Origin: Methanobrevibacter sp.
GTDB taxonomy: Archaea; Methanobacteriota; Methanobacteria; Methanobacteriales; Methanobacteriaceae
Length of the DNA stretch: 6,207 nt
Assembly (NCBI GenBank): GCA_017404125.1
Contig: JAFRCZ010000007.1
Coordinates: 1 to 6,207 of the forward strand
Reading direction: 5' to 3'
Positions 1 to 5,070 of this stretch are shown piece after piece. The notes under the pieces are model-generated. The model ran no database searches. It saw only the letters and a list, made by a program, of their open reading frames with translations, and had not been told where the DNA came from. Numbering within the stretch: position 1 is the stretch's first letter; the number at the start of each line of letters is the position of its first letter. The position numbers and the translations under genes are program-made.

Positions 1-46
1 AAATATATAAATATGATGAAAAAATAGGAATTTTAAAAAATAAGCA

Positions 47-74
47 ATCAAAATATCAAAAATAATCAAAAATA
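47..74. repeat. Short A-rich tandem repeat, 10-bp unit
   Basis: Two perfect copies of atcaaaaata lie head to tail at 55-64 and 65-74, preceded by a shortened copy, atcaaaat, at 47-54. The stretch is downstream of the minus-strand tRNA gene, and on that strand it reads as repeated T-rich blocks, so it may contribute to transcription termination. It may equally be simple low-complexity DNA. No coding potential is visible here. Confidence 0.5.
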
Positions 75-93
75 AGACTGAAATAGTTTATAA

Positions 94-115
94 AAATGTT
101 TTTAAAATGTTTTTA
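94..115. repeat. Tandem duplication of an 11-bp A/T-rich unit
   Basis: Two perfect adjacent copies of aaatgttttta (94-104 and 105-115) lie just 3' of the tRNA gene. The unit contains oligo-T on both strands. A related string occurs at 748-771, in front of the DUF371 gene, but base composition alone could explain that likeness. Confidence 0.5.
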
Positions 116-122
116 AAAATAG
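104..122 (-). terminator. Probable oligo-T terminator of tRNA-Leu
   Basis: Read on the minus strand, the first bases after the tRNA 3' end are a short spacer, then TTTTT, then further T-rich blocks continuing towards position 90. Archaeal RNA polymerase commonly stops at oligo-T tracts without needing a hairpin, so this is the likely 3' end of the tRNA precursor. The evidence is composition and position only. Confidence 0.45.
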
Positions 123-206
<84 letters not shown>

Positions 207-229
207 ATAAAAAATAGCAATGAGATGAC

Positions 230-237
230 TGTATAAA
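230..237 (-). promoter_or_regulatory. Box A (TATA) element for tRNA-Leu
   Basis: The minus strand reads TTTATACA, a close match to the archaeal box A consensus (TTTATATA-like). Its centre is about 27-28 bp upstream of the mature tRNA 5' end, the normal distance to a transcription start. The element sits inside a small inverted repeat, ACTGT-ATAA-ACAGT (228-241). The repeat is probably a by-product of the TATA element, although an operator cannot be excluded. Confidence 0.6.
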
Positions 238-285
238 CAGTACAGTACTATATGATATATTTATTATCTTATTTAAACCTTACTA

Positions 286-305
286 CAAATAAGATAAAAA
301 ATAAG
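286..305 (-). terminator. Probable oligo-T terminator of the DUF371 gene
   Basis: About 8 bp after the DUF371 stop codon, the minus strand reads GCTTATTTTTTATCTTATTT, with a run of six T residues. This is a plausible archaeal factor-independent stop. It separates the DUF371 transcript from the tRNA promoter downstream. No stable hairpin is seen. Confidence 0.4.
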
Positions 306-312
306 CATTTAA

Positions 313-726
313 TTAGTTTAGTATAATATTAACCTCCATAGATTCCCCATTAACCAAATCCTTTATCAAATCTCTGTTTAAATCAATAGCTGACTTATTA
401 GACTTAATCATTAAAGTCCTAGAGCAAACAAATGTGCTTTTTCTGCAAACAATATCTGTTGGATGGGATAATGTCAAATCATGATGCCCATAGCCTTCTA
501 TTTCATCAGATGCATTAGGAGTTTTCAATTCTACAATGACTTTTGTATCATCATTAGCCAGCTTTTCCTTGAATTCTTTAGGAAAATCTTCCATGGATTT
601 GTCGATATCCAAACCTATAATGCAATCCCCTGCCAAACTGAGATCCTTATCTTTTGTTATTTCAAAGGTGGATTTGTGAAGAGACAATACATTTTCATGT
701 CCTTTTGCCCTAATTTTAAAATTCAT
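313..726 (-). CDS. DUF371 family protein (conserved archaeal, function unknown)
   Basis: The 137-residue protein matches the pattern of the archaeal DUF371 family along its whole length. It begins with a GHENV motif (9-13), then His17, the TFEIT block (20-24) and GDCIIG (33-38). The most conserved part is at 80-105, with GHHDLTLSHPTDIV followed by CRKSTFVCSRTL. The C-terminus (about 107-124) has the usual N/D-rich 'K.A.DLNRDLI' segment. There is no signal peptide or membrane segment, so it is presumably cytosolic. The family has no established biochemical role that I know of; the conserved His, Asp and Cys residues leave a ligand- or metal-binding role open. The first Met gives the usual family start. 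No Shine-Dalgarno precedes it, but a box A lies about 25 bp upstream. It is divergent from the DUF1848 gene. Confidence 0.88.
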   Translation of the reverse strand: MNFKIRAKGHENVLSLHKSTFEITKDKDLSLAGDCIIGLDIDKSMEDFPKEFKEKLANDDTKVIVELKTPNASDEIEGYGHHDLTLSHPTDIVCRKSTFVCSRTLMIKSNKSAIDLNRDLIKDLVNGESMEVNIILN

Positions 727-747
727 AATAAGAGTTTTGAAGATTAT

Positions 748-755
748 TTTATAAA
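748..755 (-). promoter_or_regulatory. Box A (TATA) of the DUF371 gene, suggesting a leaderless mRNA
   Basis: The octamer TTTATAAA is a perfect palindrome, so it reads the same on both strands. Its centre is about 25 bp from the DUF371 start codon at 726, which would place the transcription start at or very near the ATG. No purine-rich ribosome binding site is present between the element and the start. Because the box is palindromic, orientation cannot be taken from it alone. The plus-strand gene starts 107 bp away, so it fits that gene less well. Confidence 0.45.
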
Positions 756-848
756 AACATTTTTAAAAAATAAAAATAAATAGAATATAAGCATTGATTA
801 ATTATTAGAATTTTGCATTTTAAGATTTTAGCTTGAGAAAGGAAAAAT

Positions 849-854
849 AAGGAG
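849..854 (+). promoter_or_regulatory. Shine-Dalgarno of the DUF1848 gene
   Basis: AAGGAG lies 7 nt before the ATG at 862 and is the clearest ribosome binding site in the window. It fixes the start of the DUF1848 reading frame, in agreement with the family's conserved N-terminal RTDIP motif falling at codons 8-12. Confidence 0.7.
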
Positions 855-861
855 CAATCAA

Positions 862-1800
862 ATGATTCTAAATACCGGTTTAAGAACAGATATTCCAGGA
901 TTCTTTAGCGAATGGTTCTATAATAGAATAGATGAGGGTTTTGTTTATGTAAGAAATCCATATGCAAAAAATCAAATCTATTCATACAGACTCGACCCTG
1001 AATTAATCGATTGCATAATTTTCACTACAAAAAATCCAAGGCCAATGTTTGAAAAACTTGATAAGATATCTGATTTTAATCAATATTGGCACATAACAAT
1101 CACTCCTTATGGAAAAGAGATAGAACCTAATGTTCCACCAGTTGATAAAGTGATAGAAAGCTTTAAATTCTTATCTTCCAAATTAGGTAAAGACAAGGTA
1201 ACTCTAAGATACGATCCTATTTTCATTAGCGAAAAATACTCTTTAGAAAAGCATATTGAATCCTTTGATTACATATTAGGATCTTTATCTGATTATACAA
1301 CTGAAGCAATCATTAGCTTTATCGATTTATATGAAAAGACAAAGCGCAATTTTCCAAATGCAAAAGAAGTAAATCAAAAAGAAAGATTAATTATTGGAGA
1401 AGAATTTGCAAAGATTGGAGAAAAATACAATATTAAAGTCAAGACCTGCGCTTAAGGAACTGAACTGGAAAGATTTGGAATAGATTCTAGCGGCTGCATG
1501 ACAAAGGAAGTCCTTGAAAAGGCAATTAATAAGAATTTGGATATTCCAAAGCAAAAGGCAAGAAATGGAGAATGTTATTGCCTATTGAATAATGATATAG
1601 GAGAATACAATAGCTGCAATCATGGATGCTTATACTGTTATGCTAATTCAAATAAGAAATTGGTTATGAAGAAATTAAAGCTTCATGACCCTCAATCTCC
1701 TATTCTAATTGGAGAAATAAATGAAAACGATGAAATTAGAGAAATGAATCAAAAAAGCTTTATTGATACTGATAAAAGCATTCAAACTAAATTATTTTAA
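862..1800 (+). pseudogene. DUF1848 family protein, interrupted by an in-frame TAA
   Basis: One continuous frame of 313 codons encodes a full-length DUF1848 protein, broken only by a TAA at 1453-1455 (codon 198). The 5' part (862-1455, 197 residues) carries RTDIP (8-12), TKNP (56-59) and RYDPIF (116-121). The 3' part runs in the same frame through 14 codons to an ATG at 1498 and on to a TAA at 1798-1800. It holds CNHGCLYC (Cys252, 256 and 259 of the full frame) and a normal C-terminus ending in LF. The family's Pfam description likens this C-terminal cysteine group to the radical-SAM [4Fe-4S] motif; its substrate is unknown. The stop follows 'KTCA', where homologues as I recall them have Glu, so one GAA-to-TAA change explains it. 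The truncated product would lack the cluster. No Shine-Dalgarno precedes 1498, so restart is unlikely. A sequencing error, a recent nonsense mutation or readthrough all remain possible. Confidence 0.85.
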
Positions 1801-1819
1801 AGAACTGGGTATAGATATT

Positions 1820-2173
1820 ATGAAAGAATTAATAGGATACTGTGGATTGAATTGTGAAACCTGTGAAGCATACATTGCAACAAAAAATGATGACAATGAA
1901 CTAAGGAAAAAAGTTTCAAAACTTTGGAGCGAACTTAACGGTATAGAAATCACTCCTGAAATGATTAATTGCACTGGCTGTAGAGTTGATGGAGTGAAGA
2001 CCATATTCTGTGATTCCATCTGTCAAATCAGACAATGCGCTTTAGCTAAAAATGTTGAAACTTGTGCTGACTGTGAAGAAATGGAAGAATGTGAAAAATT
2101 AAAAATGATCTTTGAAAATAATCAGGAAGCACAAAAGAATTTAGAGAATCTCAAAAAACACAAAAAATTATAA
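1820..2173 (+). CDS. DUF3795 family cysteine-rich protein
   Basis: This small protein of 117 residues fits the DUF3795 family. It opens with the family's hallmark YCGLNCETC (7-15), giving a CX3CX2C group at Cys8, 12 and 15. Further cysteines are at 51, 54, 64, 68, 73, 82, 85 and 91, so there are eleven in all, mostly in pairs typical of metal or Fe-S binding. The C-terminal part (about 93-117) is charged and probably helical. There is no signal peptide. An in-frame ATG at 1763 would add 19 residues and overlap the DUF1848 gene; the ATG at 1820 is preferred because the family motif begins just after it. Only a weak GGGT lies upstream. The gene begins 19 bp after the DUF1848 stop, so the two are probably cotranscribed. 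The function is unknown; Fe-S or zinc binding is an inference from the cysteine pattern. Confidence 0.85.
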   Translation: MKELIGYCGLNCETCEAYIATKNDDNELRKKVSKLWSELNGIEITPEMINCTGCRVDGVKTIFCDSICQIRQCALAKNVETCADCEEMEECEKLKMIFENNQEAQKNLENLKKHKKL

Positions 2174-2301
2174 AAAATTATAAAAAAATCTTAAAAAAAA
2201 AACAACATTTACACATTATCACAAATGCATAAAAACATTGAAGCGATTTAATAAAAATAACGATTAATTAAATTAAAAATAAATTAAAAAGTTGTCTAAT
2301 T
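2174..2301. other. A/T-rich intergenic region before the GIY-YIG nuclease gene
   Basis: These 128 bp contain no open reading frame of note. A-runs dominate on the plus strand, and I see no clear oligo-T terminator for the DUF3795 gene. A TATA-like string, TTTAATAAA, near 2247-2255 could serve the downstream gene, but the whole stretch is so A/T-rich that this match means little. No Shine-Dalgarno is visible before the ATG at 2302. Confidence 0.4.
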
Positions 2302-2748
2302 ATGAAAGGTTGCTACTGTTTAATCATATCTATGAAAAAAAGTGAGAAACTTTCCATAGGTAATCTACATCAAGACTATAATTTTAAGAAAGGATGGTAT
2401 GTTTACATAGGTTCAGCTATGAATTCATTAGTTCCAAGAATAAAGAGGCACTTATCTGATGATAAGAAAATGCACTGGCATATAGATTACTTATTAGATA
2501 ATGAAAACAGTGAAATCAGAGATGTTTTGTTGAATATTTCTGATAAGAAAATAGAATGTGATTTAGCAAGCATTATAGCAAAAGATGGTGAAGGGATTCC
2601 AAAATTCGGTTGTTCAGATTGCAATTGCAATTCCCATTTGATCTATTTCAAAAGAAAAAGAGATGCAGTTAATTCTGTAAGAAGTGCTTATGATGAGTTA
2701 AATATGGAATACTATAATTTTAACTATTTTAAAAAGAATTTGAGATAA
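2302..2748 (+). CDS. DUF123 / Uri-type GIY-YIG nuclease-like protein
   Basis: The 148-residue protein matches DUF123, an archaeal branch of the GIY-YIG nuclease fold that is also found fused to endonuclease III in some organisms. The 'GIY' strand is present as G3-C4-Y5 and the 'YIG' strand as YVYIGSA (33-39). The expected catalytic Arg lies in RIKRH (46-50), followed by KMHWHIDYLL (56-65) with its conserved HWHIDY core. The second family block, FGCSDCNC then SHLIYF (103-116), has three closely spaced cysteines that could bind metal. The family is predicted to cut DNA, but I know of no settled substrate, so a repair role is an inference. The product is cytosolic with no extra domain. The start is fixed by the family N-terminus, not by a ribosome binding site. 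The gene converges on cfbC. Confidence 0.9.
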   Translation: MKGCYCLIISMKKSEKLSIGNLHQDYNFKKGWYVYIGSAMNSLVPRIKRHLSDDKKMHWHIDYLLDNENSEIRDVLLNISDKKIECDLASIIAKDGEGIPKFGCSDCNCNSHLIYFKRKRDAVNSVRSAYDELNMEYYNFNYFKKNLR

Positions 2749-2778
2749 AAAAAGAAAAATTAGTTAAATAAATAAAAT

Positions 2779-2820
2779 AAAAAAAGTCTTTTCTGATGAC
2801 TAAAAATAAAAAAATAAAAA
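2779..2820 (-). terminator. Probable oligo-T terminator of cfbC
   Basis: The minus strand after the cfbC stop contains T-runs of up to seven bases (2814-2808 and 2785-2779). Between them is a weak hairpin of AGTC and GACT arms (2785-2788 and 2798-2801). This is a typical archaeal terminator setting and protects the convergent nuclease gene from antisense transcription. The hairpin is too short to carry weight by itself. Confidence 0.5.
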
Positions 2821-2830
2821 ATAATGAAAA

Positions 2831-3634
2831 TTAATCAATAAATGACTTGAAGAAGTTCTCAAACACTTCATCTTCCATAGGTTCTGGAGTTGAATAATTA
2901 TCATTATTGAAGATGTCACTTGCTAATTTTCTATAATCTTCTGCCTCACTTGACTCTGGAGCATACTCCACCACTGTTTTAGCATCCAATTCGCTTCTTT
3001 GAATTAAATTGCTTCTTCCAATCACTCCAATGACTTGAGTTCCAATTTCCTTTGCAAATGCATTAACGATTTCCTCTTCATTTTCAATTCCTTTGCAATT
3101 GCAGATTATGCCTCCAAGGTTCCCCTTTAGCTTTTTGATTCCTTTGGAAATATTGTTTGCAGCATATAATGACATGTATTCTCCAGAAGATACTATGAAT
3201 ACCTCATCAGCATAGTCTTCTCTAAGAGGTACAGAAAATCCTCCACATACCACATCACCTAAAACATCATAGAGAATAACATCAAACTCTTCTTCAAAAG
3301 CATTTAAGTTCTCTAAACGTTTCATAGCAACGATAACGCCACGTCCTGCACAGCCTACACCCGGCTCTGGACCTCCACTTTCAACACATTTGATTTGATT
3401 GAATCCTTCAAATACCAAATCAGAAAGTTCAGGTCTCTTGTTGTCTTTAAGTGTATTAACAATTGTAGGTATTCTTTTACCACATAATGTTCTTGTAGTA
3501 TCAGATTTAGGATCACAGCCAATAACCATGACCTTCTTATCATCTTCACTGTAAGCTGCTGCAATATTAGCTACTGTGGTACTTTTACCGATACCACCTT
3601 TTCCATAAATAGCTATTTTCTTTTGTCTTTTCAT
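2831..3634 (-). CDS. cfbC: Ni-sirohydrochlorin a,c-diamide reductive cyclase, reductase subunit CfbC
   Basis: This 267-residue NifH-family ATPase has the P-loop GKGGIGKST (11-19), switch-region DPKSD (41-45), and both ligands of the dimer-bridging [4Fe-4S] cluster: Cys95 in GCAGRG and Cys130 in DVVCGGF. In methanogens this NifH branch is CfbC. It passes ATP-gated electrons to the NifD-like CfbD, which reduces and cyclises Ni-sirohydrochlorin a,c-diamide on the way to coenzyme F430. Assignment to CfbC and not nitrogenase NifH rests on the divergent C-terminal part and the absence of nifD, nifK or nifI nearby; cfbD is not in this window either. The acidic C-terminal tail (about 247-267) is a small peculiarity. 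The start is supported by a GGTG element 5 nt upstream, with a box A-like string further out. The U32 gene ends 81 bp upstream on the same strand. Confidence 0.87.
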   Translation of the reverse strand: MKRQKKIAIYGKGGIGKSTTVANIAAAYSEDDKKVMVIGCDPKSDTTRTLCGKRIPTIVNTLKDNKRPELSDLVFEGFNQIKCVESGGPEPGVGCAGRGVIVAMKRLENLNAFEEEFDVILYDVLGDVVCGGFSVPLREDYADEVFIVSSGEYMSLYAANNISKGIKKLKGNLGGIICNCKGIENEEEIVNAFAKEIGTQVIGVIGRSNLIQRSELDAKTVVEYAPESSEAEDYRKLASDIFNNDNYSTPEPMEDEVFENFFKSFID

Positions 3635-3667
3635 CTTTACACCAATAATCTTTAAAGTGATTAGTAA

Positions 3668-3677
3668 TTTGATAAAC
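3668..3677 (-). promoter_or_regulatory. Candidate box A of cfbC
   Basis: The minus strand reads GTTTATCAAA about 39 bp before the cfbC start codon. A transcription start about 25 bp downstream would give a short leader of roughly 13 nt that includes the GGTG ribosome binding element. This would let cfbC be transcribed separately from the U32 gene. The match is modest in a very A/T-rich setting. Confidence 0.35.
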
Positions 3678-3715
3678 TTAATTAATTTTTCTCTTGTAAT
3701 CGATTATAAAAATCC

Positions 3716-4972
3716 CTATTCCCTTGGAATCAATTTATAAACAAAATCACTTTCCCTTAATTTCACATCAATAGCTATTGCCACATTAGAACCTTTCTCT
3801 GCTTTTTCAATATCTTTTCCTTCAATCTGCATAGAATCAATGATATGGGTTATTGAACCAGTAGTCGGCCCTTGAATCATAATCTCATCGCCAAGTGACA
3901 AATCATCCCATATCTTCAGTTCTGCAACTTTAATCTTATTATAGTAATTTACAACCTTTCCAATGTCTTTTTTAATGAATTTTGATTGATTGTTTTCACT
4001 TATTTCATGAGGAACATTAAAGTAGAATCCAGTGTCATATCCTCTGTTGAACACTTTCATCAATTCTCCCATCCATTCAGGATTGTATTGATAGTTTTCA
4101 GGGTCTTTTTGATATAAGTCAATAGCTTCCCTATAGACCTTTACAGCTGTTGCCACATAATCGGGAGATCTTGCCCTTCCCTCTATCTTAAATGAATCTA
4201 TTCCTGCTTCGATAAGTTCCGGAATATGCTCTATCAATGCCATATCCTTTGGAGAGAAGAAATTTGTTCTGTATGAATCATCATAGGAATTGGAAATTAT
4301 AAAAGATTCATCTTCACATTCTGAGAAATTGATCACATCATCATTTTCATCCTCTTCAAAAGTCAATTTCCATTCCTTTCTGCATGGCTGGAGGCAATCT
4401 CCACAATTTGCGCTTCTGCCATAAAGACCATAGCTTAAAAAACATCTTCCAGATATGGCCATGCACATTGCACCATGAATGAATACTTCAGTTTCTATAG
4501 AGGAATTGCTTTGTTTTAGCTTTCTGGTAATTTCCTTAATTTCCTCTAAAGAAAGTTCTCTTGATAAAATTGCTCTTTTAACCCCTAACTTCTCCAATGC
4601 CTTCAATGCATAGAAATTAGTGGTGTTTTCCTGTACGCTCATATGAGCTTCAAGGCCATTTTCAATAGCTAGATCAATCAATGAAATGTCTGACAAGATA
4701 ATTCCATCTGCACCATACTCCTTAATATAGGGTAATTGTTCTTTAAGTATTTCAATATCTTTGTCTTTCATTATTGTATTGGTGCAGACATACAGCTTAG
4801 CCCCATATTCCTTTGTCATTTCACTTGCCTTTTTAATGTCTTCAAGAGAGAAATTGCTTGCATTCACTCTCATATTCATCTCTTCTAAGCCAATATAAAC
4901 GGCATCAGCACCATTTTTAAGTGCACTTGCCAATGAAATGAAATTTCCTGCCGGAGCCAATAATTCTACCAT
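3716..4972 (-). CDS. U32 family protein (probable Fe-S RNA-modification enzyme or hydroxylase)
   Basis: The 418-residue protein starts with ELLAPAGN (3-10), typical of the U32 TIM-barrel domain. It carries the family signature at 162-180 (E-VF--G--C----G-C--S), with Cys170 and Cys177, followed by CGDCLQPCR (190-198). Cys170, 177, 193 and 197 are the four cysteines that hold a [4Fe-4S] cluster in studied relatives (UbiU/UbiV). SFKIEGRARSPDYV (260-273) is another conserved block, and a C-terminal beta-barrel domain occupies about 335-418. 'Peptidase U32' is the old family name; characterised members include RlhA (23S rRNA hydroxylation), TrhP (tRNA 5-hydroxyuridine) and UbiU/UbiV, so a modification role is more likely than proteolysis. 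The archaeal substrate is unknown. An acidic insert lies at about 205-235. The frame ends in TAG. The gene has weak ribosome binding signals and sits between purF and cfbC. Confidence 0.88.
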   Translation of the reverse strand: MVELLAPAGNFISLASALKNGADAVYIGLEEMNMRVNASNFSLEDIKKASEMTKEYGAKLYVCTNTIMKDKDIEILKEQLPYIKEYGADGIILSDISLIDLAIENGLEAHMSVQENTTNFYALKALEKLGVKRAILSRELSLEEIKEITRKLKQSNSSIETEVFIHGAMCMAISGRCFLSYGLYGRSANCGDCLQPCRKEWKLTFEEDENDDVINFSECEDESFIISNSYDDSYRTNFFSPKDMALIEHIPELIEAGIDSFKIEGRARSPDYVATAVKVYREAIDLYQKDPENYQYNPEWMGELMKVFNRGYDTGFYFNVPHEISENNQSKFIKKDIGKVVNYYNKIKVAELKIWDDLSLGDEIMIQGPTTGSITHIIDSMQIEGKDIEKAEKGSNVAIAIDVKLRESDFVYKLIPRE

Positions 4973-5026
4973 AAAAACAACTCGTAAATAAATTTAACAA
5001 TCTTTACTGGATAAAAACAATAAATT

Positions 5027-5063
5027 AAAAATAAAAATAAAAAATAGTTTAAAAAAATAAAAA
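5027..5063 (-). terminator. Probable oligo-T terminator of purF
   Basis: Just after the purF stop, the minus strand has T-runs of five, seven, six and five bases within about 40 bp (A-runs on the plus strand at 5059-5063, 5051-5057, 5039-5044 and 5033-5036). This is the strongest oligo-T cluster in the window and suggests that purF is transcribed apart from the U32 gene. No hairpin is needed or seen. Confidence 0.55.
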
Positions 5064-5070
5064 GAGAGGA

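Noticed and set aside
47..115. CRISPR array
   Set aside because: The repeats are only 10-11 bp, directly adjacent, and have no spacers.
481..783. Plus-strand reading frame of 100 codons opposite the DUF371 gene
   Set aside because: It is antisense to a clear family member, shows no recognisable motif, and is mostly hydrophobic/aromatic as expected of a shadow frame.
1453..1455. Recoding of the DUF1848 stop as selenocysteine or pyrrolysine
   Set aside because: Those amino acids are inserted at TGA and TAG; this codon is TAA, so neither known system applies.
1453..1497. Programmed frameshift between the two DUF1848 halves
   Set aside because: Both halves are in the same frame (212 whole codons between their starts), so only a stop codon separates them and no shift is needed.
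1763..1819. Upstream ATG for the DUF3795 gene
   Set aside because: It would add 19 residues that overlap the DUF1848 C-terminus and precede the conserved family N-terminus; the ATG at 1820 fits better.
1792..2019. Minus-strand reading frame of 75 codons opposite the DUF3795 gene
   Set aside because: It is antisense to a motif-bearing gene; its Ser- and Phe-rich composition is that of a shadow frame.
3355..3564. Second minus-strand frame inside cfbC
   Set aside because: It overlaps the P-loop ATPase frame completely and has no family resemblance or start signal.
2831..3634. Nitrogenase iron protein NifH
   Set aside because: The core motifs are shared, but no nifD, nifK or nifI genes are near and the sequence is more like the methanogen F430 branch, so CfbC is the better call; a tree would settle it.
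3716..4972. Collagenase-like protease
   Set aside because: The label is historical; the cysteine pattern matches Fe-S members of the family with RNA-modifying or hydroxylating roles.
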